64,000 bases of DNA, taken from positions 5,456,001 to 5,520,000 of the forward strand of contig NC_016604.1 of assembly GCF_000230895.2 (NCBI RefSeq), read 5' to 3'. The stretch comes from Mycolicibacterium rhodesiae NBB3 (GTDB lineage: Bacteria > Actinomycetota > Actinomycetes > Mycobacteriales > Mycobacteriaceae). The notes under the pieces are model-generated. The model had not been told where the DNA came from and did no database searches. It worked only from the letters and a program-made list of their open reading frames with translations. Below are positions 35,825 through 44,545 of this stretch, piece by piece; the stretch's first letter is position 1; every line of letters starts with the position of its first letter. Position numbers and translations under genes: made by a program.

Positions 35825-37092
35825 CGCGAGGAGTCGAGGACACCGTTGCGCATCGCGAGTTCGATATTCGCCAGATGCTGCTGATAGTCCCGGGTGAACA
35901 AGGTGGTGCCCTGCTTGTCGATGGTGACGAAGTACAGCCAGTCTCCCGGCTCGGGCTTCTCCGCCGCCGCGAGCGCGGGCTGTCCCGGCGAACAGATGGG
36001 CGTGGCCGGAAGTCCCGGCCGCACATAGGTGTTCCAGGACGTGTGCTGCCCACGGTCACCGTCGGTGGTCGCCACTTCGATCCTGTCTAGCGGGTAGTTC
36101 ACCGTGGAGTCGAATTCCAGCGTGCGGTTCTCCCCCAGCCGGTTGTAGATGACCCGCGCCACCTTGGCGAAGTCTTCCGGGGTGGCCTCCCGCTGCACCA
36201 GCGACCCGACGGTCAGGATCTGATACGGCGACATGTTCATCGCCTTCGCGGTGTCGAGCAGCCCGCCCTGCGCGTATTGCGTTGCGCTGGCGTCGATCAA
36301 CGTCGAGAGGATGTCCTGTGGCGGCGCGGACGGATCGATGTTCCACGATCCCGGGGCGATCAACCCCTCCAGCCTGCGGTGGTCATCGCCCATCGCGTTG
36401 ACCGGACCGATGGCCCATTCAGGAACCGACAGCGCCGACGGCTCGGCCGTTTTCGCCGACTCTTTGAGCGCGTCCGCGGCGACACAGTTGCGCTCACCGT
36501 CGAGGTCCACACACGTCGCCTTGGATATCAGGCTGAGAATGCCGTCGGTGACGGCGTTGGTCTTCACATCCCGGATGTCGTCGAGCTGACGCCCTTCTGG
36601 GATCACCAGTTTGCCCACCCGGTTCTGCGGATCGGCAAGCCGCTCAACGGCGTTGGCGGCAGGAATTTCGGTGCGGACCTTGTAAAAGCCGGGCTGGATC
36701 GCCGAGATGGCGGCGTTTCCCTGAGCGGCGGAGACGAATGCGGCTGACGTGGCCACCACGTTCTGGTCCTGAAGGGTCTGCCCGATCGCTGTCGTGGAAT
36801 CCCCTTCATGGACCTGAATCACCACGTCGCTGACGCCGTCACCGGTGAAGTCGCTGCCCGTGCCGAACACCCCATGCCACAGTTTCGATCCGAGGAAGAC
36901 CACGCCGAGAACGACCACGATCAGGATCCCGAGGGCCAATCCGCTGGCCAGTCGGCGCTTACGCCGCCCGCGCGCCTCCCGCAACCGGTCCGCGCGGGTC
37001 CTTCGGCGCCGTGGTGGGCCGACGGCCATCGGCTCCACCCGTTCGGATCGCCAGTCGGGCTCTACGCGTTCGCGGCCCCAATCGTCAGACAT
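35821..37092 (-). CDS. mltG: Endolytic peptidoglycan transglycosylase MltG
   Basis: A 423-residue YceG/MltG-like protein. It has a cytoplasmic Arg-rich N-terminus, one transmembrane helix (about residues 49-70), a LysM-like part (IQVHEGDSTTAIGQTL), then the catalytic domain. The catalytic Glu lies in VGSLVQREA, followed by IYNRL, and TPICSPGQPALAA and YFV close the domain, all typical. It cuts nascent glycan strands at the membrane. ATG 37092 is chosen (8-bp overlap with ruvX); an ATG at 37116 is possible. Confidence 0.93.
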   Translation of the reverse strand: MSDDWGRERVEPDWRSERVEPMAVGPPRRRRTRADRLREARGRRKRRLASGLALGILIVVVLGVVFLGSKLWHGVFGTGSDFTGDGVSDVVIQVHEGDSTTAIGQTLQDQNVVATSAAFVSAAQGNAAISAIQPGFYKVRTEIPAANAVERLADPQNRVGKLVIPEGRQLDDIRDVKTNAVTDGILSLISKATCVDLDGERNCVAADALKESAKTAEPSALSVPEWAIGPVNAMGDDHRRLEGLIAPGSWNIDPSAPPQDILSTLIDASATQYAQGGLLDTAKAMNMSPYQILTVGSLVQREATPEDFAKVARVIYNRLGENRTLEFDSTVNYPLDRIEVATTDGDRGQHTSWNTYVRPGLPATPICSPGQPALAAAEKPEPGDWLYFVTIDKQGTTLFTRDYQQHLANIELAMRNGVLDSSR

Positions 37093-37621
37093 CCCCGACC
37101 TCGTCTCTGAAGTCACTGTGCGCGGCCAACGCCGCGCGTCGCTGGTCCAGCCAGTTCTGCAAGATCCCGACAGCTGCGACCTGGTCGATCATCGATCGCT
37201 GCCCCTTCGCGCGTACGCCTGCCTCGCGCAGGGCTCGCTGAGCCGCAACGGTAGTCAGTCGCTCGTCGGCCAGCCGCACCGGTACCGGCGCGATGCGTGC
37301 GGCCAGTTGATCGGCCAGAGCGATCGCATCCTGCGCGGCCGAACCCGACCGGTCCGCGAGCGTCCGCGGCAATCCGACCACCGCTTCGACGGCCTCGTAC
37401 TCACCGACGAGTGCCGCGAGCCGTCGCACATGCTTGTCCGACCCTTTTCGCCGGTCGACCGTTTCCACCGGCGTCGCGAGAATTCCATCGGGGTCGCTGA
37501 CCGCTACGCCGATGCGGACACGTCCCGCGTCGATGCCCAACCGGCGACCGCGTCCCGGATCCGGGGGGTGCAGCGTCGGTCCGGGCCGATCCGGGAGACG
37601 GTCAACGGATTCGGTCGGCAC
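37085..37621 (-). CDS. ruvX: RuvX/YqgF-family putative Holliday junction resolvase
   Basis: A 178-residue RNase H-fold protein with the first acidic motif GIDAGRVRIGVA at about residues 28-39, the central VVGLPRTL, and DERLTT. Family members act as Holliday junction resolvases or in 16S rRNA 5'-end maturation. The first 26 residues are Pro/Arg-rich and variable. It lies three bases after alaS and overlaps mltG, the conserved alaS-ruvX-mltG-aroE run. Confidence 0.92.
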   Translation of the reverse strand: MPTESVDRLPDRPGPTLHPPDPGRGRRLGIDAGRVRIGVAVSDPDGILATPVETVDRRKGSDKHVRRLAALVGEYEAVEAVVGLPRTLADRSGSAAQDAIALADQLAARIAPVPVRLADERLTTVAAQRALREAGVRAKGQRSMIDQVAAVGILQNWLDQRRAALAAHSDFRDEVGDV

Positions 37622-37624
37622 GCG

Positions 37625-40315
37625 TCAGCTCCGGCCCAGTTCGGCGCGCAGCGCAGCCAATGCCGCGTCGATCCCCGCCGCCCCTTTGCCGGAACCCTGT
37701 GCCAGATCGGCCTTGCCGCCCCCGCGGCCGTTGACCTGCGCGCCCAGCTGCTTCACCAGATCATTGGCGCTCAAGCCCAGATCCTGTGCCGCCGGATTGA
37801 CGGCCACCACGTACGGAACCGCGTCGTCGTCGCCCTCGGCGATCAGCGCCACGACCGAGGGTTCGCTGCTCAGCCTGCCCTTGATGTCACCGACGAGCGC
37901 CCGCAGGTCGCCCGCCGACATACCGCCGGCCATCCGCTGCGCCACGAGGTGGACCTTACCGACCTGCTCGGCGCCGGCGGCCGCATTGACAGCCGCGGCG
38001 CGCGCGTTCGCCAGCCGCATCTTGTCGAGTTCCTTCTCGGCGGCCCGCAACCGTTCCACGAGGTTGGCCACCCTTGCGGGCACCTCCTCGGACGGCACCT
38101 TCAGCGACGACGCCAGCCCGGCCATCAGCGCGCGTTCCTTGGCCAGGTGCCGGAACGAGTCCAGGCCGACATAGGCCTCGACGCGACGCACGCCTGAGCC
38201 GACCGAGGATTCGCCGAGGATGGTGACGGGACCGATCTGTGCAGAACTGTTGACGTGGGTGCCGCCGCAGAGTTCGAGCGAGAAGGGGCCGCCGATCTCG
38301 ACGACTCGGACCTCATCGGGGTAGGCCTCGCCGAACAGTGCCATCGCGCCCATCGACTTGGCCTTCTCCAGATCGGTGGTGAAACTGTGCACTTCGAAGT
38401 TGGCTTCAACCGCCTCGTTGGTGACTTCTTCGATCTGGGTCCGCTGGTCCTCGGACAGCCCGCCCTGCCAGTTGAAGTCGAACCGCAGATAGCCGGGGCG
38501 GTTAAGCGATCCTGCCTGAACTGCGTTGGGCCCCAACACCTGCCGAAGGGCTGCGTGCACCATGTGGGTTCCGGAATGCCCCTGGGTCGCACCATGGCGC
38601 CACCTCGGGTCGACGGCGGCCACCACAGTGTCGCCCTCCACGAACTCGCCGGATTCGACGTTGATTCGGTGTGCCCACAGGGTTTTGGCGATCTTCTGGA
38701 CGTCGGTCACCGCGGCCTTGGCCGCTGCGGACGCACCCGCGCCGGTGATCGTGCCCTCATCGGCGATCTGCCCGCCGGACTCCGCGTAGAAGGGGCTGCG
38801 ATCGAGAACGAGTTCCACGCGGTCGGCGTCGTGCGTCCCGTGGCCGATGACGGGTACCCGCTTGCCGTCGACGAAGATGCCGAGAATCCTTGCCTCGGTG
38901 GTCAACTCGTCGAAGCCGGTGAACTCGGTGGGGGCGGTGTCGACGAGTTCGCGGTACGCCGACAGGTCGGAGTGCGCCTGCTTGCGTGCCGCCGCGTCTG
39001 CCTTGGCGCGCCGGCGCTGCTCGGCCATCAAACCGCGGAAGCCCTCTTCGTCGACGCTCAGGTCGGCTTCAGCGGCCATCTCCAGCGTCAGTTCCAGCGG
39101 GAAGCCGTACGTGTCGTGCAGGGTGAACGCATCGGTTCCGGAGATCGTCGACTTGCCCGAGCGCTTGGTCGTGGCGGCCGCCTCGTCGAACAGCCGCGAC
39201 CCCGACGCGAGCGTCCGGTTGAACGCGGTCTCCTCGGCGATGGCGATCCGCTGAATCCGATCGAAGTCGCTGACCAGTTCGGGGTACGACGGGCCCATCG
39301 TGTCGCGCACCGTGTCCATCAACTGCGCCATGATCGGCTGCTCGACACCCAGCAGCTTCGCGGCCCGGATGATGCGGCGCAGCAACCGGCGCAGAACATA
39401 ACCTCGGCCCTCATTACCTGGGCTGATGCCGTCTCCGATGATGATCGCGGCGGTACGGCTGTGATCGGCGATGATCCGGTAACGGACGTCGTCGGAGTGG
39501 TTGCCCTGGCCGTATCCGCGCGGCGCGACGGCCACGATCACGTCGATGACCGGACGCAGGAGGTCGGTCTCGTAAACGTTGTCCACGTCCTGCAGCAGGC
39601 AGGCGACCCGTTCGACGCCCATCCCGGTGTCGATGTTCTTGCGCGGCAGCGGGCCGAGGATCTCGAAGTTCTCCTTCGAGGTGCCCTCGCCGCGTTCGTT
39701 CTGCATGAACACGAGATTCCAGATCTCTATGTAGCGGTCCTCGTTGGCCTCGGGTCCACCCTCGATGCCGTACTCCGGCCCGCGGTCGTAGTAGATCTCC
39801 GATGAGGGCCCGCATGGTCCGGGGATGCCCATCGACCAGTAGTTGTCGGCCATGCCGCGGCGCTGAATTCGCTCCGGCGGCAATCCGGCGACGTCCTGCC
39901 ACAGGCCGATCGCCTCGTCATCGTCCAGATAGACCGTCGCCCAGAGTTTTTCGGGATCCAGGCCGTACCCACCCTGCTCGACACTGTTGGTCAGCAGGGT
40001 CCAGGCGAATTCGATGGCGCCCTTCTTGAAGTAGTCGCCGAAACTGAAGTTGCCCGCCATCTGAAAGAACGTGTTGTGCCGGGTCGTGATGCCGACCTCG
40101 TCGATGTCGGGCGTGCGGATGCACTTCTGAACGCTGACCGCGCGATTCCACGGCGGTGTGCGCTGCCCAAGGAAGTAGGGGACGAACTGCACCATGCCGG
40201 CATTGACGAACAGCAGATTGGGGTCGTCGAGGATCACCGAGGCACTCGGCACCTCGGTGTGACCTGCCTTCACGAAATGATCAAGGAAGCGCTTCCTGAT
40301 CTCGTGTGTCTGCAC
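37625..40315 (-). CDS. alaS: Alanyl-tRNA synthetase
   Basis: A full-length 896-residue AlaRS. The class II catalytic core is at residues 1 to about 250 (VPSASVILDDPNLLFVNAGMVQF, QKCIRTPDIDEVG). A helical tRNA-binding part follows, then the editing domain with the HxxxH zinc motif (HSGTHMVH) and CGGTH. The C-Ala domain with a Gly-rich end (VNGRGGGKADLAQGSGK) closes the protein. GTG start at 40315. Confidence 0.98.
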   Translation of the reverse strand: MQTHEIRKRFLDHFVKAGHTEVPSASVILDDPNLLFVNAGMVQFVPYFLGQRTPPWNRAVSVQKCIRTPDIDEVGITTRHNTFFQMAGNFSFGDYFKKGAIEFAWTLLTNSVEQGGYGLDPEKLWATVYLDDDEAIGLWQDVAGLPPERIQRRGMADNYWSMGIPGPCGPSSEIYYDRGPEYGIEGGPEANEDRYIEIWNLVFMQNERGEGTSKENFEILGPLPRKNIDTGMGVERVACLLQDVDNVYETDLLRPVIDVIVAVAPRGYGQGNHSDDVRYRIIADHSRTAAIIIGDGISPGNEGRGYVLRRLLRRIIRAAKLLGVEQPIMAQLMDTVRDTMGPSYPELVSDFDRIQRIAIAEETAFNRTLASGSRLFDEAAATTKRSGKSTISGTDAFTLHDTYGFPLELTLEMAAEADLSVDEEGFRGLMAEQRRRAKADAAARKQAHSDLSAYRELVDTAPTEFTGFDELTTEARILGIFVDGKRVPVIGHGTHDADRVELVLDRSPFYAESGGQIADEGTITGAGASAAAKAAVTDVQKIAKTLWAHRINVESGEFVEGDTVVAAVDPRWRHGATQGHSGTHMVHAALRQVLGPNAVQAGSLNRPGYLRFDFNWQGGLSEDQRTQIEEVTNEAVEANFEVHSFTTDLEKAKSMGAMALFGEAYPDEVRVVEIGGPFSLELCGGTHVNSSAQIGPVTILGESSVGSGVRRVEAYVGLDSFRHLAKERALMAGLASSLKVPSEEVPARVANLVERLRAAEKELDKMRLANARAAAVNAAAGAEQVGKVHLVAQRMAGGMSAGDLRALVGDIKGRLSSEPSVVALIAEGDDDAVPYVVAVNPAAQDLGLSANDLVKQLGAQVNGRGGGKADLAQGSGKGAAGIDAALAALRAELGRS

Positions 40316-40439
40316 GTTTCTACTGTTCCTCGCACTCTGGGTGTTCTGCGGTTACCTGCGACTATTCGACCGCACCACAGTACCGGTCGTTGTTGTCGCA
40401 CCTGAAAGGCCAACGAACCGGCGGCGCGCGTGGTGCCTG

Positions 40440-40841
40440 CTATCCGGAAATGAAGCTCAGCCGCACCTTGCGCTGCGGATTGTCACTGTTCAGATCGACG
40501 AGCACCACACTCTGCCAGGTTCCCAACAGCGGCTCGCCGCCCTGTACCGGCAGGGTCACCGACGGAGAGATCAGCGCGGGCAGCACATGGTCGGCTCCGT
40601 GTCCAGGGGAGCCGTGGGCATGGCGGTAGCGGTCGTCGCGTGGCAGCAGTCGTTCCAGGGTGTCGAGAAGATCGTCGTCGGAGCCGGCGCCGGTCTCGAT
40701 GATGGCGACACCAGCGGTGGCGTGCGGGACGAACACGTTGCACAGGCCGTCCCGGTCGCCGCTGCAGAACGAGCGCACCGCGTCGGTGAGGTCGACGATG
40801 CGGCGGCGCGTGGTGTCGATATCGAGTACGTCGGTGTCCAC
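40440..40841 (-). CDS. YjbQ/UPF0047-family protein
   Basis: A 133-residue protein of the YjbQ fold, with the conserved VFVPHATAGVAIIE, LLPRDDRYRHAHGSPGHGADH (His cluster) and GTWQSVVLVDLN stretches. Some members show weak thiamine-phosphate synthase activity; the true role is unknown. GTG at 40841 has TAGGCT (minus, 40849-40854) seven bases upstream, fitting a leaderless mRNA, so it is preferred to an upstream ATG at 40871. Confidence 0.88.
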   Translation of the reverse strand: MDTDVLDIDTTRRRIVDLTDAVRSFCSGDRDGLCNVFVPHATAGVAIIETGAGSDDDLLDTLERLLPRDDRYRHAHGSPGHGADHVLPALISPSVTLPVQGGEPLLGTWQSVVLVDLNSDNPQRKVRLSFISG

Positions 40842-40881
40842 ACCGTCGAGCCTACGGCCGTCCGGGGGCATTGACGCGAGC

Positions 40882-40907
40882 GTTTATTACGACTGGGGCC
40901 CGGGTAT
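40882..40907 (+). promoter_or_regulatory. Sigma-F-type promoter for the GlsB/YeaQ gene
   Basis: GTTT (40882-40885), a 16-base spacer, then GGGTAT (40902-40907) is an exact match to the mycobacterial SigF consensus GTTT-N15-17-GGGTAT. Predicted transcription starts near 40914, about 54 bases before the GTG of a stress-type membrane protein. Confidence 0.8.
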
Positions 40908-40967
40908 GTCCTGCTTCATCAGGGTGATCTACACAACAGCCCTAACTGACAAGACCTTGGAGGCATC

Positions 40968-41276
40968 GTGACCGTCACCGGCATCATCACCGCAATACTC
41001 ATCGGCATCGTAATTGGCGTATTGGCCAGGTTGCTGCTACCGGGAAAGCAGCCTATCGGGATGCTTGTCACGATCCTGGTCGGCATCGTCGCAGCGTTAA
41101 TCGGTACCTGGCTTGCCCGGCAGCTTGGCATTTCAACCACAACGCCCGGCGTCGACTGGGGCGAACTGCTCGTTCAGCTTGTCGTGGCCGTGATCGGAGT
41201 CGCGCTCGTCGCAGCGTTGATGGGACGCCGGCACACCGGTGTGATGGGACGCAGGCGTTCGGGTCTCATGCGCTGA
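40968..41276 (+). CDS. GlsB/YeaQ/YmgE-family stress membrane protein
   Basis: A 102-residue protein with three hydrophobic helices (about residues 4-24, 30-52, 66-86) and a basic tail (GRRHTGVMGRRRSG). The family is general-stress-associated, and the sigma-F promoter upstream fits this. PGKQPIGMLVTILVGIVAALIGTWL is the family core. A GTG start is used. A strong hairpin follows directly. Confidence 0.85.
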   Translation: MTVTGIITAILIGIVIGVLARLLLPGKQPIGMLVTILVGIVAALIGTWLARQLGISTTTPGVDWGELLVQLVVAVIGVALVAALMGRRHTGVMGRRRSGLMR

Positions 41277-41292
41277 CCCACGCCACCGGAAT

Positions 41293-41328
41293 GGCGATCC
41301 CGGCTGTACCCCTGCAGCCGGGATCGCC
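41293..41328. terminator. Strong hairpin between convergent genes
   Basis: A perfect 14-bp stem GGCGATCCCGGCTG (41293-41306) / CAGCCGGGATCGCC (41315-41328) with an 8-base loop. It lies between the end of the GlsB-like gene and the end of the convergent SRPBCC gene and should act in both directions. Only a short ATTT follows, as in mycobacterial U-poor terminators. Confidence 0.8.
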
Positions 41329-41337
41329 CCATTTCGT

Positions 41338-41811
41338 CTAGAGGTTTTTGAGCAGCTCGTCGAGTTTCTCGTAGCCCTCGGTCATCCCGCCCTCCATGCC
41401 GGAAGACAGCAGCGCGTCGCGCGCCTCAGTGTTGGGACAGATCGAACGGCCACGTAGCCGCGAACGACCGTTGCCGAGATCCTCGAACCACATGTATTCG
41501 ATGTTGACCATGTCCGGTGCGCCCTCGAATTCGAAGGTCTGCACGATGAATTCGTTGTCGCGCACGGTGTGGAATGTGCCGTTGAACCCGAATGTCCCTT
41601 GATCGTTTGAATGCGTGTAGCGGTAGCCGCCATGGCTTGTGAAGTTCCACTCGCTGATCTCCATCTCCAGACCGTGGGGACCGAGCCACTGCTTCACCAG
41701 CTCAGGGTCGGCGTGTGCCCGGAAGAGCGCCTCGACGGGTGCGTCGAACTCGCGGGTGAACTCCATGGCCAAGGTGTCGACCGGCGCGGTGAGGTCGAGT
41801 GCGTTCGTCAT
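41338..41811 (-). CDS. SRPBCC/AHSA1-family protein
   Basis: A 157-residue START-like ligand-binding protein (FTREFDAPVEALFRAHADPELVKQWLGPHG, GGYRYTHSNDQG...FNGTFHTV, MTEGYEKLDELL). Its ATG overlaps the ArsR stop as ATGA. This ArsR-SRPBCC pair is common in actinobacteria and may handle a small hydrophobic ligand or stress. The ligand is unknown. Confidence 0.88.
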   Translation of the reverse strand: MTNALDLTAPVDTLAMEFTREFDAPVEALFRAHADPELVKQWLGPHGLEMEISEWNFTSHGGYRYTHSNDQGTFGFNGTFHTVRDNEFIVQTFEFEGAPDMVNIEYMWFEDLGNGRSRLRGRSICPNTEARDALLSSGMEGGMTEGYEKLDELLKNL

Positions 41812-42170
41812 GTCTTCGTTCCCTTCTCGTTGGTATCGGTCATGTCAGCCAGCAGGGCGTCCAGCCGGCGGTAACTGCGTTCGGCGTCGAGCCGGTAGCG
41901 GTCGATCCATGCCGTCAGCCTCTCCAGCGCGGCGGCGTCGAGATGGACGGGCCGGCGCTGCGCATCGCGGGTCCGGGTGACCAACCCTGCGTGCTCGAGC
42001 ACCTGAATGTGCTTGGAAACCGCCTGTTTGGTGATGTCGAAGGGAGCCGCGAGCTCGTTGACCGTGGCCGGCCCCCTCGACAACCGCGCGACGATGGCGC
42101 GCCGAACGGGATCCGCCAGCGCCAGAAACGCACGGTCAAGTCGATCGTCCGCATCTCCACCACGCTCCAT
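41808..42170 (-). CDS. ArsR-type winged-helix regulator
   Basis: A 120-residue regulator with winged helix DPVRRAIVARLSRGPATVNELAAPFDITKQAVSKHIQVLEHAGLV (about residues 15-60). It lacks the metal-binding CxC of true ArsR. ATG 42170 has AAGG six bases upstream and is preferred to TTG 42176. The upstream region holds TCAACC (42172-42177) and GGTTGA (42198-42203) around TGATCA, a candidate autoregulatory operator. Confidence 0.87.
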   Translation of the reverse strand: MERGGDADDRLDRAFLALADPVRRAIVARLSRGPATVNELAAPFDITKQAVSKHIQVLEHAGLVTRTRDAQRRPVHLDAAALERLTAWIDRYRLDAERSYRRLDALLADMTDTNEKGTKT

Positions 42171-42251
42171 TATCAACCTTGTGTTTGATCAACATTTTGG
42201 TTGACTACAACGGTAGGAGGGTCAGGAGCAGGTGTCAAGGGGCGGGATCTG

Positions 42252-42314
42252 CGTCGAAATCCCACTTTTGTAGAGAAAGTGCGAGTAGCCGTCTACAAAA
42301 TTCGGATTTCGGCG
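42252..42314. terminator. Compound hairpin downstream of rarA
   Basis: Outer arms CGTCGAAATCC (42252-42262) and GGATTTCGGCG (42304-42314) pair at 10 of 11 positions. Inner arms TTTTGTAGA (42266-42274) and TCTACAAAA (42292-42300) pair perfectly. It begins at the base after the rarA stop, so on the minus strand it would terminate rarA. Confidence 0.65.
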
Positions 42315-43643
42315 TCAGCGTTTCTTGCGGATGATCGCGCGCAACTTGTCCAGGCGGGTCGCGATTTCGCGTTCCGCGCCGTGCGTCGTGGGGCGGTAAT
42401 AGTCGATGCCTACGAGATCGTCGGGCGGATACTGCTGCGGCACAACACCATCGGGATCATCGTGGGCATACTTGTAGCCGATCGCGTTTCCGAGCTTCTC
42501 AGCGCCCGAGTAGTGGCCGTCGCGCAGGTGGGTCGGGACCTGGCCGGCCTTACCGGCGCGGATGTCGGCCATCGCGGCGCCCAGTGCCGTGGTGACCGCG
42601 TTGGACTTCGGCGCGGTGGCGAGGTGAACGGTGGCGTGGGCCAGCGTGAGTTGCGCCTCCGGCATCCCGATCAGCTGCACGGTCTGCGCCGCGGCGACAG
42701 CTGTCTGCAGAGCCGTCGGATCGGCCATGCCGACGTCCTCGCTGGCCAGGATCATCAGGCGCCTGGCGACGAAACGCGGATCCTCCCCCGCGATCAGCAT
42801 CCGCGAAAGGTAGTGCAGCGCGGCGTCGACGTCGGAACCGCGGACGGACTTGATGAACGCACTGATGACGTCGTAGTGCTGATCGCCGTCGCGGTCATAG
42901 CGCACAGCGGCCTTGTCGAGCGACTGCTCGATGACCTCGACGGTCACCTCCTCCCCGGCTTCGGACGCGACCTCGAGCGCCGTCAACGCGCGACGGGCAT
43001 CTCCTGCGGACAACTGCACAAGGAGTTCGACCGCCTCATCGGCGACGGCGACCTTGCCGCCGAGACCGCGCTCGTCGTCGATCGCGCGGCGCACCACGGC
43101 GCGCACGGCGTTGGCATCGAGAGGCTGCAGTTGCAGGATCAGCGACCGCGAGAGTAGCGGCGCGACAACGGAAAACGACGGGTTCTCCGTGGTGGCGGCA
43201 ACGAGCAGCACGACGCGGTTCTCGACGGCGGCCAGTAGTGCGTCCTGTTGGGTCTTGGAGAACCGGTGCACCTCGTCGATGAACAGCACCGTCTGCTCAC
43301 CATGCGCCGCAGCCCGTCGCGCCACCTCGATGACGGCACGCACCTCCTTGACACCGGCCGACAATGCCGACAGCGCCTCGAAGCGGCGGCCCGTCGCCTG
43401 CGAGATCAGCGAGGCGAGTGTTGTCTTACCGGTCCCCGGCGGGCCATAGAGGATTATCGACGCCGCTCCCGAGCCCTCGGCCAGTCGGCGCAGCGGCGAG
43501 CCGGGCTGCAGCAGGTGATCCTGGCCGACGACCTCGTCGAGGGTCGCGGGCCGCATCCGCACCGCCAACGGGGTCGATGCGCCGACGAGCGCACCCCCTG
43601 ACGAGCTCGTTTCGCCGGGGACGTCGAACAGACCGTCGGACAC
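42315..43643 (-). CDS. rarA: Replication-associated recombination protein A (AAA+ ATPase)
   Basis: A 442-residue RarA/MgsA/WRNIP1-type clamp-loader-like ATPase acting at stalled forks. Walker A GPPGTGKTT is at about residues 67-75, Walker B FIDEVHRF, sensor 1 ATTENPSF, then the C-terminal tetramerisation domain (YKYAHDDPDGVVPQQYPPD). The short N-terminus has a DGLFDVPG segment like a beta-clamp or SSB-tail contact. Conserved order with Rv2559c. Confidence 0.94.
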   Translation of the reverse strand: MSDGLFDVPGETSSSGGALVGASTPLAVRMRPATLDEVVGQDHLLQPGSPLRRLAEGSGAASIILYGPPGTGKTTLASLISQATGRRFEALSALSAGVKEVRAVIEVARRAAAHGEQTVLFIDEVHRFSKTQQDALLAAVENRVVLLVAATTENPSFSVVAPLLSRSLILQLQPLDANAVRAVVRRAIDDERGLGGKVAVADEAVELLVQLSAGDARRALTALEVASEAGEEVTVEVIEQSLDKAAVRYDRDGDQHYDVISAFIKSVRGSDVDAALHYLSRMLIAGEDPRFVARRLMILASEDVGMADPTALQTAVAAAQTVQLIGMPEAQLTLAHATVHLATAPKSNAVTTALGAAMADIRAGKAGQVPTHLRDGHYSGAEKLGNAIGYKYAHDDPDGVVPQQYPPDDLVGIDYYRPTTHGAEREIATRLDKLRAIIRKKR

Positions 43644-43688
43644 GCTCTCTGCTTACCACGCCGCTGTGACGCGCCGGTCGAACCGTCA

Positions 43689-44522
43689 TCAGGCGCAAGG
43701 TTGTGTCACGAAGTCGATCAGCTCCTCGACACGACCGATCAGCGCCGGCTCCAGGTCGTTCCAGTCGCGCACCCGGCTCCTGATGCGCTGCCACGCCAGC
43801 GCGATGTCGGTCTGCTGGGCGTACGGCCAGCCCAGCTCGGCGCACACGCCCTTCTTCCAGTCCGTGGCCTTGGGGACGACGGGCCACGCCGGGACTCCGA
43901 TCCGGCCGGGCTTGACCGCCTGCCAGATGTCGATGAACGGATGCCCGACCACGAGTGTGTCTCCGCCGCCGGGCCCGCGACGGACCGCCTCAGCGATGCG
44001 GGCCTCCTTCGAGCCGACGACAAGGTGGTCGACCAGCACACCCAACCGCCGCCCCGGCGCCGGCCGGAAATCCTCGACGATCGCGACGAGATCATCGATG
44101 CCGCCGAGGTATTCAACGACCACTCCTTCGATACGCAGGTCGTCACCCCACACCTGCTCGACGAGTTCTGCATCGTGGCGGCCCTCCACATAGATGCGGC
44201 TGGCCAGGGCCACCTTCGCGCGGGCGCCCGCCACCGCCACCGACCCGGACGCCGTGCGCGACGCCTTGGGTGCGGCCGCTCGCGGTGGGGTGAGGATCAC
44301 GGGTTTGCCGTCGACGAGATAACCCGGGCCGACTGGGAACGGCTTCTTGCGGCCGTGCCGGTCCTCGAGTTCCATCCGGCCGTACTCGATGCGCAGCACC
44401 GCTCCGACGAAACCCGTCTGGGCGTCCTCGACGACCATGCCGATCTGTACCGGCAGCTCGGTCGAGCGCGGTTTACGGTGCGGATTGGACGCGAGGACGT
44501 CGGAGCCATAGCGGTCAGCCAC
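43689..44522 (-). CDS. DUF3097 family protein
   Basis: A 277-residue conserved actinobacterial protein. The central part (about residues 110-200) has IYVEGRHDAELVEQVWGDDLR and LGVLVDHLVVGSKE, giving an E...DHLxxGSKE pattern reminiscent of a TOPRIM-like nucleotidyl-transfer domain; this is my reading, not a known assignment. An N-terminal KOW/Tudor-like strand region precedes it. GTG start at 44522; TACGAT (minus, 44529-44534) lies six bases upstream. Divergent from the ASCH-like gene. Confidence 0.78.
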   Translation of the reverse strand: MADRYGSDVLASNPHRKPRSTELPVQIGMVVEDAQTGFVGAVLRIEYGRMELEDRHGRKKPFPVGPGYLVDGKPVILTPPRAAAPKASRTASGSVAVAGARAKVALASRIYVEGRHDAELVEQVWGDDLRIEGVVVEYLGGIDDLVAIVEDFRPAPGRRLGVLVDHLVVGSKEARIAEAVRRGPGGGDTLVVGHPFIDIWQAVKPGRIGVPAWPVVPKATDWKKGVCAELGWPYAQQTDIALAWQRIRSRVRDWNDLEPALIGRVEELIDFVTQPCA

Positions 44523-44528
44523 CGGGTG

Positions 44529-44538
44529 ATCGTAGGGT
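44529..44538. promoter_or_regulatory. Overlapping divergent -10 elements
   Basis: The plus strand reads TAGGGT (44533-44538) and the minus strand TACGAT (44529-44534), sharing the TA step at 44533-44534. Each lies six or seven bases before the GTG start of its gene (minus DUF3097 at 44522, plus ASCH-like at 44546), so both mRNAs would be leaderless. Confidence 0.6.
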
Positions 44539-44545
44539 TGCCGGC

